Positions 1-12,800 of a stretch of 64,000 bases of DNA are shown here, piece after piece (within the stretch, counting starts at the first letter, position 1; every line of letters starts with the position of its first letter). The notes under the pieces are model-generated. The model had not been told where the DNA came from. It made no database searches and saw only the letters and a list, made by a program, of their open reading frames with translations. The stretch spans positions 1 to 64,000 of the IMG/VR virus record IMGVR_UViG_3300024495_000023; one strand, given 5' to 3'. Origin of the DNA: a virus. The position numbers and the translations under genes are program-made.

Positions 1-3000
1 GTAAATGTAGGATTAGCCAATACACTAGATCCAGCTCTTACTTGTATAGGGGCAGCAAACACACGGTTCGGATCAGTTATAGTTATAGCACCGCCTGCGT
101 TATAAAAAGCATTCACCAAACTAGATGCTGGTGTGGTCAGCGTTGCCGCTGTCGAAGATACTGTATTTTGTGAAACTCTGAAGCTGGTAGTAGTGATACT
201 ACCGCTGATCACATAGTATGCTTTATTAGTAGACAAGCCAACCGCAGCTAAATTGGTAAAGTTCACAGGTTGACCATTGACTAGATTATCAGTTTGATCA
301 ACTTTGATCACGCTAGCAGTAGTACCAGTGATAGTACCAGATGCTGTGCCTACAGTGAAAGCAGTTCCTTGTAAGCTAGAGCTAATAGTCATCGATGTGC
401 CACTAGCCGTTAACACATAATATGTACTGCCGCCGACGATATTGCCTAATCCTGCGCTGAATACTATAGGTTGATCTGATAGTATACCAGCAGTAGTCAA
501 GTTTGTTGAAGTGGTTATAGTAGTTCCTGATACGCTGGTTACTGTGATAGTTGTTGTAGGTCCTACGTTAGTTACAGATCCGAACGGATATCCCGAACCA
601 GGTTCAACGATTCTAGTTTGAGAAATACTGTTGTTAGTTACTAAAACTCTGCCTGTAGCAGTAGCACCAGTTTTTGCTATGATACCTGTAGTAGTAGCAC
701 TCGACGGTAGAACTATCCAGCTTGGTACATTGTTTGGATCACCAAAGAATGGGAATGCTCTCGTATCGCTGGTAGCAAATGTCCTGTTAGTCCAATTGAT
801 ACCATCTTGCGATGTCCATACAGTATTAGCACTACCGCTAGTTATCATCATAAACAGACCTTGAGCATATCTGATCTTGGTCATAGTTCCATTCGGTAGT
901 GTTACTGCTGTCCAGTTTACACCATCTATGCTGATAGCACCTGCTCTATTAGTTGACGCTATGGCTACAAATCTTCCATTACCATATGCTATACCAGACC
1001 ATGTCTGGCTGGAAGGTAATGTCGTAGCCACAAATGTAGTGCCGTTATTGAGACTGTATGATGCTGTTGTGTTAGCTGCTGATCCTGGCAATACCATAAA
1101 TCTACCCAATCCGTAAGCAACTCCTACTAAATTAGTAAAAGCGCCAAGGTTTCCGGCTGTAACAGCCCAGCTCGTACCATTTGATGATGTTATAGGTGTA
1201 TTAGATGTGCTGGACACTGCCATGAATACACCATTACCAAATGCGGAACTGGTCCATGATTGTGTAGTTGGCAGCGTAGAACTTGTCCACGTTTGTCCTC
1301 CATTGGTGCTGTATTGGAAATTAGCCGATCCACTACCTGGCAATATTTGTACATAATCCACGTTACTAATAGTACCAGTAGCTACTGTTCCCCAAGATTG
1401 GTTAGTGATAGTAGTAGATGTCCATGTACTGCCATCCCTTGAATATGCACCTGTTGCTCCACTGTTTGGTAAAGCAAAGAACTGTCCACCTCTACCTAAA
1501 CCAGTAGAGCTGAACGCACTGATAACTCCTGTAGGACTTGTAACTTTTGTAACTGTTATCGTGATGTCATTCCTTGGAGTAGCACCGTCGACACTGGTTC
1601 CTAAAATAGTTAGAGTATTTCCCACAGCATAGCCCGTACCACCGTTGTTTAATGTTACAGTATAAACCAATCCTACTCTAGTAATGTTGAAGGTTGCGCT
1701 TGAACCAGCGCCACCGCTCGCTGACACTCCTGTATGAGTAGATCTTGTCTGACTAAACACACCATCTTTATATCCAACAGCTACGGTCGGTAGTGTGCCT
1801 GTAGCGTTTTGTTTAAATCCTGGAGCAGCAAATGTTACTCTCGGTTCGATCAAATATAATGTAGAAGGATCCGGTGATGTGATAGTGGTACCGTTGATAG
1901 CTCCTTCCCAACCTGCTTGATATAATGTGACGTTTTGTCCTGTTGTTGTAGCTGTTATCGTAGCAGCAGATCCGCTCGGTGCTGTTGAAACTTGGAAAGT
2001 AGTTCCGGGTGTAGCGATACTAGAACCAACCACATAATATAAAGAGTTAGCACTCAACCCACCAATAGCTGCGCTAAGATACAATGGCATGTTAGCATAC
2101 AATCTATCTTGTTCTGCGGCAGTAGTAGTCAAAGTGTTACCACTGATAGTGCTACCAGTAACTGTGATATCTGCGAATGATTCTTTAGCCACAAGAGCGA
2201 TCTTGTTACCTGCGTTGTAGTTGATGATCTTAGCCTGTTGAGCTGCACCAGTACCTGATACAGTGACTATTCTCATTCCCAGATAACCGCTAGAAGTTTG
2301 GCTATCTGTAGCAGCTAGCGTGATCTGATATAGACCGCCCGCCTGGGCAACGTTCTGTGCTGTATAGTATGATGATCCGCCATACATGCCATCTGAACCA
2401 TCTGCTGCTAACTGTAATTGTCTAGCTTCAAAAATAGCATTATCTCTAGTTTCGTCAAATACTGCTGCCGCATTAATACCTGCCCCGTTGAAAGTAAATG
2501 TAGCAGAATTATTATAGTTTATACCAGCATTAGTAAATTCTAATCTCTGTATAGCATTGCCGTTTTGTACTGTCAACCCAACTTGTGCTGCGGATGCTCT
2601 ATTGTCAATCTGAGCAGTGATCGGAACTTCTGTCGCATCAACACCCTCAGACACAGTACCGTAATCACCATATGATGAGTTACCGTTAGTAGCACGTATC
2701 TTACCACCAGCTTCTGCTAGGTATCCCATGTGTCCATAATACGAGAACACAGACACAAGTTCTGTCAACCCATTATTGGTACACCATACACCGATACCAT
2801 CGCTGATGACCTGTGTAAAGTCGTTAGCAACAACAGATTTATTGCCACCGTTATGTAAATTACCATCGATCTTAAGACCGATTGCCGCCGTGCCAAATGT
2901 AGTCACGTTTTGTACATATGTAGATCTTGTGGTTACCCAAGCATCCGAATCGTTTGGTCCATAGCCTGGATCTAGGCTGACATAGGCTCCAGCACTAGGT

Positions 3001-6000
3001 CTCTTAGTTCCATATGCGTTGGCTGATCCTAATGTACCTGTCAATCCTTGTACGGTACAATTTCTTAGACCACAGGCATTTCTTACCAAGAACATATTTT
3101 GTAAGAGACTGCCAGTTACCGCATTGACATATAGTTTTGCGTATGTTAATGTTTTATAATTTCCTGTATAGACTAGATCATATTTAAGAGCATCTATATA
3201 ACGATTAACGTCCCTAGAACATGATGCCACATTGTAACTATAAGCAGGATATGTCGCTGCTATATAGGCATTAGTTTGAGCTACGATAAAGTTTCTGTTC
3301 AATTCTAACAATCTAGCAGCGGCATACGGATCGTAAGTGCTAGCCGGTGTGTTGGTACCAGTCATAGCTGGAGCACTGCCTGTGCTATTGATATAGAAAT
3401 TAATATAGTCGATGATATTTTGTACAAGATTCTGTACGGTAGTTCCTTCAGTACCTGTAGCCAAAGGCAGTGTTTTATCTTGTGAATATGTGATTTGATT
3501 AGTAGTTACTGTGGTACCAGTCACTACATTGCTGATTATAGTCTTGATATAAGCCAATGCTGCTAGACTGTAAGTGACATCACCAGCAGCTACTTGCGAA
3601 GCAGCTGGACGTATGTTTGTAGATCTTAATTCGTCTCCTACTATCGCGGTAAACGCTGGCACAACGATAGGTAATGTTTCATAATATACTCCAGTTTTAG
3701 CCAAGATAGTATAATTTGGTTGTACCTGAGCAGGAATATTAGTAGATACACCTGCTGTTATAGCATCTGTGATTATTTTTAATAAAGCAGTAATATCTGA
3801 TGATACAGTTTCTGAAGTATAATTTGTATTGATAACTTGATTGATACGAGAACCAACAGCTACTCCATTTAGTACTTGATAGTTTTGGAAAGGTGCTGCG
3901 TTAGCTAATACTGCGGCGACTAACACATTATTGATAGCATAATTTAGTGCTGCGTTGGTTTGTGTTTTCTGTGAAGATAATAAAGTATATGTTCCGCCAA
4001 CATAGCTTAATGCTGCCGCTCTAGATCTCACATTGCCGCCGTGTGTTAAGTCCCAGACTAAAGCATCGATTACATAACCTGTATCTCTTTCGCATTTGGT
4101 TTGATCATAAGTGAAACCAGTAGTGAAAGGAGATATATTGTTAGCGATTTGATAGTTGATCCAATTTACAGTTTCTCGTTGGATGAACTGTCTGTTAACA
4201 TTTATAAGATAAGCAGCATTAGGATTTCTAGGTCCTGCTAATATCTGTTCGCAAGCATATCTGATAGTCTTCCATGGTTTGTCTAATGTAGCACCATAGA
4301 TAGGATAAGCACTGTCTGTACCTGAAGTAGCTACATAATAAACTTGATCGATGCTGCCCCAGAACTTCCAATTTGGAGCCAATGTATTACCATTGACTGT
4401 CAGCACTTGACCATCTTGCCCTATTGGCAATCTTGTAGGTCCAGAACCGCCGAAGTAAACTAGATCACCTTGTGTGGTCAATACTGATGATTCCTGACCA
4501 TTAGCCAACAAGTTCCAGAAAGTTCCTGTCACATCATTGTCTGGTCTGTTGCTGGTCAATGAATGATGTTGTTGTATACAGATGTAACTATTTGGTCCAT
4601 AGCGAACAGCATCACCTAAGAAATAGTCTATGTCGGTTACCCAAGAATTAGTCCATTTAATGCCTGAATTCAATCTACCCCAGAATGTGTCATTTGGTGG
4701 TTCTGCTACTATTTCAGCAGTCATCGAACCAGTCTGTGTCTGAGGTACAAAATATGAACTGAATGTAATTGCTCCAGTTCCTGTAGTGATATTGCTGGTA
4801 TTAGGTTGACTGAGTGTGACAACATAGCCTACTATGCTGACTACAGTTGCTCCGCTACCGATACCATTGCCAGTCACTTGGAACCCTACGGCTATACCAG
4901 TCAAGCTAGTCACGGTGATCGTAGACTGACCATTAGTACCGGTAGCTGTAGTAGAAACAGGAGAACCATACTGTGTCGTAGAAATCTTTAGAGTATTAAG
5001 ACCGTCTACAGAATAGATCCAATAGGTTTGTTTTGGTGTTGATCCTGTCTGTATATTTCCGAATGTCGTACCGCTAAATCTAATAGCTTGTCCTACAAAA
5101 TAAGTTTCACCAGCTGATACTCCCATCGAACCTGACGCAGTAGTCAATGTCAATGGAGATCCGTTATAGCTAGATGAAATAATAATCTGTGCTGCCGGTG
5201 TTACTGTACCAGACACTGTAGTAGTAGGTACTGTGTTGCTGGCTAGATCATAGGTAAATGTATAAGCATTAGGCACAGCAGTTATCACCACATTGGCAGC
5301 ATCTACTAGGCTGGTTCCTGTTACCGTGACTGTCTGTCCGGCAGTATATCCATGTACTAGATTAGTTGTTACTGTAACTATAGTGCTGGCCTGTGCCACT
5401 GAAACGATAGTCTGTGGTGTTGTAGTAGGTAATCCTACGATATAATAAGTTTGATTTGCCGTGATACCACCAAATGTGGTACCAGTGAATACGATAGATC
5501 TACCAATGCTAAGTCCTGTACCACTGTTAACTCGAACATAATTATAAGTTACAGAATTTACAGTCACGCTGGTTGTTGCTGTAGATGTAGTGGTAGCCAG
5601 ACTGTTGTTTATAGTTAATTGACCAGTAGACTGACTAGTAGCTGTTACCGTAGTTGTGTATTTTGTAGTATCGGCTATACAAGCATAAGAATACCCGTTG
5701 AGTCTAACTACTTCACCTACTTTATAATTTGTGTCTTGATCCCAATTGTTTTTAAGAGTAAATCCAGTAGTGTATAAACTCCAATTGATTCCACCAGCCA
5801 CTGCTGCGATCGGTGAAACGTTGCTGTGATTAGTCTTTGCCACATAAGCATAACCACCATATGTTACGATGTCACCTGGTTCATACACTGTTGAGCTATT
5901 CCATGAATCTTGGAATTTAAGACCTTCGACGAATTTCTTCCAACGTCCTGCGGCTTCTTCTGTTTGGAAAAGAGTAGAAGTGTTCGACTTGTGTTTTTTG

Positions 6001-6830
6001 GTACAGATCCAAAGATCTCCACCATATTTTACCACATCGTTGATCTTATAGTTTACATCGCCATTATCCCAATCGTAGAGATATTGTATACCTTGATTGA
6101 AATAATCCCATTTTGTCTGGTCAGCTTCTAACCCAAGGTCAAATGTAGCAGCAGAAGTATGACCTAGATTACAAACATAAGTGGTACCACCAAATCTTAC
6201 CACATCGTGTAATTTATATCGTGTGCTAGGTGCCCAGTCAGTCTTCCATTCGAAAGATTCTGAATATAGATCCCACTTGCCTATATCTGCTTGAACACCA
6301 GGTGTGACTAATCCTAGACCTTCTAGACCATATGTATAATCAGATGCGGAAGTGTGTCCAGTATTACAAAGGTATGTGTTACCACCATACTTGACGATAT
6401 CGTGTCTCTTATATCTATAATTTGGTACCCAATCATTTTTCCAATCAAAAGATTCGGCAAAAATGTGCCATTTAGAAACTGTGCTGTCACCAAGATCTAG
6501 ATCTTGTTCTAGACCGAGAGCATAGGTAGCTGCCGAAGTGTGTCCTTGTGTACAGATATAGACTTGTCCGCCATATTTTACTATGTCATTGAGATAGTAA
6601 ACTGTATCTGGAGACCAATCTGAACGCCATGTTTGGCCGTCACTCATTTGATTCCAACGAGCTGGAATATTGTCTGCGTCTACGTAAAAATCCGAAGCGG
6701 CTGTGTGCCCGATCACGCAGATGTAAACTTTACCATTTTTGCGAACTACATCATCTTTGAGATACGTGGTTCCTGCTGCCCACTGATCTTTCCAAATAAA
6801 ACGTATTCTACCTAATTTATACTCAGCCAT
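1..6830 (-). CDS. Giant tail fibre/adhesin A, partial (C-terminus beyond window)
   Basis: The frame is open from an ATG at 6830 to the window edge, so at least 2276 residues are encoded and the C-terminus is missing. The first ~380 residues hold seven tandem ~45-residue modules (W..DW...T.Y...D.VKYGG..Y.C...HTS) that resemble CBM5/12-type carbohydrate-binding repeats; an eighth lies near residue 710-765. From ~830 a pectin-lyase-like beta-helix begins (YYVATSGTD, then KPWKTIRYAC). Two helical inserts interrupt it, each with the pattern NR.FI...C.RD...IDAL..DL. The helix resumes at ~1240-1410 with a stretch nearly identical to adhesin B (FTQVISDGIGVWCTNNGLT). Residues ~1770-2065 form seven propeller blades with Asp-box-like S.DG..W motifs. 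The protein probably binds surface polysaccharide at the tail tip. This role is inferred from domains and from homology to the next gene; no enzymatic residues were identified. Confidence 0.85.
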   Translation of the reverse strand, partial: MAEYKLGRIRFIWKDQWAAGTTYLKDDVVRKNGKVYICVIGHTAASDFYVDADNIPARWNQMSDGQTWRSDWSPDTVYYLNDIVKYGGQVYICTQGHTSAATYALGLEQDLDLGDSTVSKWHIFAESFDWKNDWVPNYRYKRHDIVKYGGNTYLCNTGHTSASDYTYGLEGLGLVTPGVQADIGKWDLYSESFEWKTDWAPSTRYKLHDVVRFGGTTYVCNLGHTSAATFDLGLEADQTKWDYFNQGIQYLYDWDNGDVNYKINDVVKYGGDLWICTKKHKSNTSTLFQTEEAAGRWKKFVEGLKFQDSWNSSTVYEPGDIVTYGGYAYVAKTNHSNVSPIAAVAGGINWSLYTTGFTLKNNWDQDTNYKVGEVVRLNGYSYACIADTTKYTTTVTATSQSTGQLTINNSLATTTSTATTSVTVNSVTYNYVRVNSGTGLSIGRSIVFTGTTFGGITANQTYYIVGLPTTTPQTIVSVAQASTIVTVTTNLVHGYTAGQTVTVTGTSLVDAANVVITAVPNAYTFTYDLASNTVPTTTVSGTVTPAAQIIISSSYNGSPLTLTTASGSMGVSAGETYFVGQAIRFSGTTFGNIQTGSTPKQTYWIYSVDGLNTLKISTTQYGSPVSTTATGTNGQSTITVTSLTGIAVGFQVTGNGIGSGATVVSIVGYVVTLSQPNTSNITTGTGAITFSSYFVPQTQTGSMTAEIVAEPPNDTFWGRLNSGIKWTNSWVTDIDYFLGDAVRYGPNSYICIQQHHSLTSNRPDNDVTGTFWNLLANGQESSVLTTQGDLVYFGGSGPTRLPIGQDGQVLTVNGNTLAPNWKFWGSIDQVYYVATSGTDSAYPIYGATLDKPWKTIRYACEQILAGPRNPNAAYLINVNRQFIQRETVNWINYQIANNISPFTTGFTYDQTKCERDTGYVIDALVWDLTHGGNVRSRAAALSYVGGTYTLLSSQKTQTNAALNYAINNVLVAAVLANAAPFQNYQVLNGVAVGSRINQVINTNYTSETVSSDITALLKIITDAITAGVSTNIPAQVQPNYTILAKTGVYYETLPIVVPAFTAIVGDELRSTNIRPAASQVAAGDVTYSLAALAYIKTIISNVVTGTTVTTNQITYSQDKTLPLATGTEGTTVQNLVQNIIDYINFYINSTGSAPAMTGTNTPASTYDPYAAARLLELNRNFIVAQTNAYIAATYPAYSYNVASCSRDVNRYIDALKYDLVYTGNYKTLTYAKLYVNAVTGSLLQNMFLVRNACGLRNCTVQGLTGTLGSANAYGTKRPSAGAYVSLDPGYGPNDSDAWVTTRSTYVQNVTTFGTAAIGLKIDGNLHNGGNKSVVANDFTQVISDGIGVWCTNNGLTELVSVFSYYGHMGYLAEAGGKIRATNGNSSYGDYGTVSEGVDATEVPITAQIDNRASAAQVGLTVQNGNAIQRLEFTNAGINYNNSATFTFNGAGINAAAVFDETRDNAIFEARQLQLAADGSDGMYGGSSYYTAQNVAQAGGLYQITLAATDSQTSSGYLGMRIVTVSGTGAAQQAKIINYNAGNKIALVAKESFADITVTGSTISGNTLTTTAAEQDRLYANMPLYLSAAIGGLSANSLYYVVGSSIATPGTTFQVSTAPSGSAATITATTTGQNVTLYQAGWEGAINGTTITSPDPSTLYLIEPRVTFAAPGFKQNATGTLPTVAVGYKDGVFSQTRSTHTGVSASGGAGSSATFNITRVGLVYTVTLNNGGTGYAVGNTLTILGTSVDGATPRNDITITVTKVTSPTGVISAFSSTGLGRGGQFFALPNSGATGAYSRDGSTWTSTTITNQSWGTVATGTISNVDYVQILPGSGSANFQYSTNGGQTWTSSTLPTTQSWTSSAFGNGVFMAVSSTSNTPITSSNGTSWAVTAGNLGAFTNLVGVAYGLGRFMVLPGSAANTTASYSLNNGTTFVATTLPSSQTWSGIAYGNGRFVAIASTNRAGAISIDGVNWTAVTLPNGTMTKIRYAQGLFMMITSGSANTVWTSQDGINWTNRTFATSDTRAFPFFGDPNNVPSWIVLPSSATTTGIIAKTGATATGRVLVTNNSISQTRIVEPGSGYPFGSVTNVGPTTTITVTSVSGTTITTSTNLTTAGILSDQPIVFSAGLGNIVGGSTYYVLTASGTSMTISSSLQGTAFTVGTASGTITGTTASVIKVDQTDNLVNGQPVNFTNLAAVGLSTNKAYYVISGSITTTSFRVSQNTVSSTAATLTTPASSLVNAFYNAGGAITITDPNRVFAAPIQVRAGSSVLANPTF

Positions 6831-6856
6831 TTATTGCTCCGAACTGTTCGTTAATA

Positions 6857-6864
6857 TATTTAGT
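6857..6864 (-). promoter_or_regulatory. Possible T4-type late promoter of adhesin A
   Basis: The minus strand reads ACTAAATA, matching 6 of 8 positions of the T4 late consensus TATAAATA. It lies about 27 bases before the ATG at 6830, in the short gap behind adhesin B. It is weaker than the other late promoters of this window. Confidence 0.4.
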
Positions 6865-6888
6865 TGTTTTTTTAATAGCATGTTTTTA

Positions 6889-9800
6889 TCAAAACTGTCT
6901 CACAGGATCCACGAAATCTAATCTAGAATCAAATGTTTCTGTAAAGAAAGTCATCGCTGTAATGCTACCCCCTAATCCCTTGATAAATCTCATTTTTACG
7001 GGTATTCTTACCACTGTATTTGTGGTGCTGCCTATGCTAGTCGGTCCTATCGAAACTGTACCAGCAACTAGAGTACCCGTAGCAGCATTAGATCCACCGC
7101 CTGAAATACGTCTAGCGATATACTGTTTGATCGCTTTTTGCGTAGGTATGATCGAGTTTGAATCCGCAGTAAACGTAGCATCTGTGCTAAACTCATTGAT
7201 GATCGTAGCATTTCCGCCCACAGCGATACCACCCAGTGTCAGACTGCTTAGACCATTTAGATTAAAATAATCAGCACTAATAGTGATAATACCTGTTGCT
7301 TGCTGTACAGCAAATAACTGTCCTACACGGAAATTACCATCTTGGTCAGTAGTGGTATAGAAAACTCGTCCACCGCCTCTGAAATAAGTTTCATTTCCTG
7401 GTAGATAATCATTAACATCAACATAAGGATAGTTGGTTTCTGTTTTATTACCAGTACCGATAGCCAACATGTCGTGTCCTGTTAGACGTACTTGGCTGTA
7501 TTTTTCTCGAACTTCGATAGCCACTCCATTTACAGGCGAGGTAGTTTTGTTTAGTGTAGGACTGACTGTGAATGTTGCTCGATAATTGTTAGCAGATCCA
7601 CTAGTTTCGGTGATGGTTAACACTTTGTATTGTATGTCAGTGCTACCATCTGAACCTCTGGCTGCTGTATTAGTTCCTAATACTGTGAAATAACCATTAC
7701 CGTTTGCCAATGCTGTGTTTGTGGTCTGTGTATATGATCTTGCTGTCCAAGTTATTCCGTCTTTGCTAGTTAACAAATTAGCAGAGTCAGCAGCCACTAA
7801 CACGAATTTCTGATAGCCAAATAATATTTTACTCCAGTTAGCACTGACCGGCAGTGTTACTGTAGTAAAATTGGCTCCTGAATCGACAGTATAGATTAAA
7901 CTGTTACCTGTGGCTGCGAATACATATGTGGAAATACCGCTAGCATAGGTAGCAGATGTCCAGGCGGCTGTTATTGGAAGATTCCTAACAGCCCAAACTG
8001 TGCCGTCTGAACTATAAGCAGCCTGATTGCTGCCCGATCTCAACGCAAAGAAATCGTTGGCTCCTGAAACTACCTTGATCCACGCACCAGAACTTGGCAA
8101 TGTTGTTGATGTCCACGTAGTGCCGTTGTCTACACTCCATATGACTGTGTTACTACCGGAAGCTACTACTACAAATTTACCCGAACCGTATGCTACAGAA
8201 GTCCATGCTAGTGCTCCAGGTAGTGTAATACTAGTCCACGTGATGCCGTCGCTACTGATAGCCGCTGTAGCCGAACCGTTAGCTACAGCCATGTATATTC
8301 CATTACCGAATACAACCGATGACCAATTAACTGACGCTGGCAGTATTGATGCTGACCATGATGATCCGTCTGTACTGTAAGCACCAGCGTTGCTACCTGA
8401 TCTAACTGCTACAAATTTTGTACCATATACAGCATCACTCCAAGTACCACTAGAAGGCAAGCCGTATGAACTCCAGATTATCTGATCAAATATCAAGTTA
8501 GCACCAGGTTTAGGTAATCGAGTTAGATTTTTTAGATACATCGTATTACCGAAAGGATAGATATCTGCAAATCCGTCACCTGTTGCTGTTACTACTGTAG
8601 TCGATGTCTTGTAACCTATACCTCTGTTGACAAAAGAAGGATTTGCTAAAACTCCGTTTGCTATCCTATTGTTGACTACTGCGGCTGTAATTGCGCTAGG
8701 ATCTGTTATTGTACAAGTAGCAGAAGTGTAACTGCTGCCCGGTTCCCACAATTTTATCAAGGATAATGTACTACCGCTTAATTCTATGCGTCCTCTCGTG
8801 GTAGAACCTGAGGATACTATATCGATAGCATTACCGCTGGCCGGAAATACTATCCAACGACCTACTCCTGATATAGATCCAAACGTAGCACTAGATCTTC
8901 CTTGGCTTTGCGAACTGGTTCTTTGGGTCCAATAGATACCATTGTCGCTGGTAGCAAAATTAGCTGTAACATCTGAACATACTGCTAGCCAAGAACCTTG
9001 TCCATACGATATGTCGACCCAGTTAGCTGAAAATGGTAATGGAGGATTTTGTGTCCATGTTGAACCATTATATGTCTGTGCCACTATGGTATTTGCCTGT
9101 GCTACTGCTAAAAATCTGCCATCCCCATAGTTTACTGCGCTCCAAGTAGCAGAAGTAGGTAACGTAGCTGCTGTCCATGTCTGTCCACCATTGGTACTGT
9201 AAGCGGCAGCAGTACTGCCTGAAGCTATTGCCACAGTGATACCTGAGCCACAGGCTACACTAGCCCAGTTGCCAGTAGTTGGCAGTGTTGATGATAACCA
9301 GCTAGCACCATTATCTGTGCTGTAAGCTGCTATGGTTCCAGAACTTCCTGATACCGCTACCCATCTATTGTTAAAATTACAATAGGCAGCAGAACTCCAA
9401 GAAGTATTAGTTGGTAATACCGAGGTAGACCAATTGATACCGTCTGTGCTGTATGCTGCTGTACTAGAAGGAGCAGCTACAGCCACGAATCTGCCATTAC
9501 CGAATGTAACAAACGCCCACGAGCCACCACCACTCGAAGGCATAGTGGCATTAGTCCAAGTTGTACCATCGGTACTATAAACTACACTTCCGCTAGTAGT
9601 AATAGCGAGATATCTACCATTACCAAAACAGCCGCTGCCTTCTGCTATCCATGTACCCGAGCTTGATACTGTACCGGTGGTGATTGAAAAAGGTGGTCTA
9701 GACCAACTTGGTCTAGGTTCAATCCTATATACACTGGTAGTATCCAATAAAGCTACAGCAGGAAATCCTAAATTAACATGATCCCACCCAGCAGCATTGG

Positions 9801-12800
9801 TTCTCATAGCACCTGCACCATCGGTTAAGTTGATAGTAGCTCCGCCTGGTAAGCTAGATATAGAAAATGTTGTAGCTGATGGAACAGTTTTTATATAATA
9901 AAGAGTACCTAAAGATACACCTCCTATATTACTATTAGCAGTGCCGGTCATAGTTATGTTGGCAAATGCTGTAACTGTAAATGTAGCACCATTGAAGTTT
10001 TGGCTGATCGTGATGATGTTACCGTTAATGGTCTTGATATAATAGGTAAAGTTCTGTTGTATACCACCATAAACTGTTGCGCTGGTAAAAGTGATAGTCA
10101 TTCCTACAGACAATCCTGTCACGGATGATAAAATAATACCATTTGAAACATTTATACCAGTAGCTGTAACTGCGATAGGTTCGAAATCAAAATAGACAGG
10201 TTGGTTAACATATAACTTGTAAGGATAAGTTGCTCCGTCTGTAGTAAACAAATTAGTGCTAGAACTGCTGCTGGCAGCTATAACTGGTTGAAAACTTTCT
10301 TTAGCTACGCTGAGTACTTTACTGCTAGTATTAAACCCTACCACATAACCATATTGTCCTGTACCTGTACCGCTTTGTATGATCGCTCTCATACCTCTAT
10401 AGGTGTTGAAAGTATTTTGATCACCAGTAGCCAATGTTACTGTGGTTAGATCTCCTGCCTGCGCATTGTTACCTATGTTATAGTAACCGTTTCCACCAAA
10501 AGATCCTGTAGTACCTGTGTTGTCTATTAACTGAGCTTCAAATACAGCACTGTCTCTAAATTCATCGTTGACCGTTGAAATGTTTACACCGCTACCTACT
10601 ACTGTGTAATTTACTGTTGTATAATTTTGTCCAGCATTAGAATATTCATACCTTAATACAAAATCGTTGGCTTCACCGGAAAATGCTGATCTTATCTGCG
10701 CTTGCTTTGTTCTATTATCTACTATACCGGTGATAGGTGTTTCTGTTTGATCAAATCCTAGTGCCACAGTTCCGTAAGCACCATATGATGAGTTACCATT
10801 AGTAGCACGTATCTTACCACCGTTTTCTGCTAGATAACCGATGTGTCCGTAGTATGAAAACACAGAAACAAGTTCTGTTAATCCTAGATTTGTACACCAT
10901 ACGCCAATACCATCACTTAGTACTTGCGTAAAGTCGTTAGACACTATAGATCTATTACCACCATTATGTAAGCTGCCATCGATCTTACAGCCTGTACATC
11001 CTGTACCGAAAGTAGTCACATTCTGTACATATGGCGATCTCGTAGTGATCCATGTAGAAGTGTCCGCAGGACCATATCCTGGATCTAGACTGACATAAGC
11101 TCCTGCGGTAGGACGACGAGTGATATAAGTGTCAAATGGCCCTAGTGTGCCTGTCAATCCCGAAAGGGTACAGTTTCTTAATCCTGAACCATTCCTCATA
11201 TAAAACATATTCGAAGTTTCATAGCCGGCAGCTGGTTGTATTAACGTGCTTCTTAATTCTTCTCCTACCACAGCTACATCTGCCGGTATACTGATAGGCA
11301 ATATTTCTGAATAAGAACCTGTCTTGACAAAGATAGTAGCAGGACCACTGACTCTACCGCAGGCATATCTAATAGTTCTCCAAGGATTTTGTAGTGTTGT
11401 TCCGTTGTTTGGTTGGTCGATACCTTCTGGAGCCACATAATACACAGCCGCAGCAGAATTAAATGAATACCATGAAGCTGTACCTGTCACTACTCTCAAG
11501 GCCTGACCTTCAGTGCCTAATGCTATCCTATCTTGTGTGGTAGAATATGTTTTTAGATCACCCTGTGTTATCAGACTGTTAGTTGGTTCACCCTTGATAT
11601 ACAATTTCCAATAGGTGCCTACCACAGTTCCGTCTGTAGTGTCTGTATCTGGTCTGTTAGCCAACACAGGAGTATGCTGTAGTATACAAACATAGGTATT
11701 TTGTTTGTAAGTTACGATGTCACCTATTTCATAGGTAGTAGTTGTATTCCAGAAATTTTGGAATTTTTCACCAGGTATTAATAATTCCCATTCTGTGGAA
11801 TTGCTGTTAGGATCCTTGCCTACATTATCCTGTTTGGCTAGATAAACTTGACCTTCTCGTCTAGTGACGCTGCCTATCCTGTAATTGAATATATTGGACC
11901 AATCACCAGTGACCTGGTAATTTTTAGTCAATAGTTGCCATACATCTATTGTGCTATCACCTACGGCTGTAGTCGGAGTTACACCTACATTGTTTACCAA
12001 TGCTGTATAAAAATAACCACCATATCTTACCACATCGCCCTTTTGATAAACTACAGTACCATCCCAACCATTTTCAAATTGAAATCCCGGAACATACAAA
12101 GTCCATTTAGTATCTTGAAAAGAAGTTGTCGAAGTGTGATATACTGTACAAATCCAAAGACTACCACCATATTTGACTACGTCATTTAACTTGTATCTAG
12201 TAGAAGCAGTCCAGTCTGTCTTATATTCAATATTTGAATGAACTACTTCCCATTTGGTTAATGTACTGTCTTGTAAATCTAGATCTTGTTCTAGACCGGC
12301 TGCTATAGTAGATGCTGAAGTATGTCCTTGCTTACATCTATATACGATACCGCCGTATTTGACAACATCATTTTCTCTATATCTCGTAGATGTTTGCCAG
12401 TCTTGTCTCCACTGTTCTGCTGCTAGAACTGTGTCCCAGAAATTACTGTCGATTTCTAGACCGGTGATAATATCCGCAGATTGATGCGAATAATTACACC
12501 TATATAAAAATCCATTGTATTTGACTACATCTCCGATCTGATATCTAGTGTTAGTCTGCCAATCATTTCTCCAGTAGTCTGATTTGACATAGACGATCCA
12601 TTTAGTGTAATCATGATAAAGGCCGATGCTATTAGAAGTATGATGTACGACACAGATATAGATCATACCGTTATATTTGACTATGTCGCCTAGATTATAA
12701 AATTCATTAGGTACCCATTCTTTCTTGTAAGTATATCCATCTACCTGTAATGCCCACTTTGGTGCTGGTACATTGGGAATTTGTGTGATATCTACGAAAT

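Noticed and set aside
631-9130. Several plus-strand open frames of 60-140 codons opposite the fibre genes (for example 7000-7270, 8027-8380, 14342-14764).
   Set aside because: They mirror repetitive coding sequence on the minus strand, lack ribosome-binding sites, and read as low-complexity Val/Leu/Pro-rich shadows.
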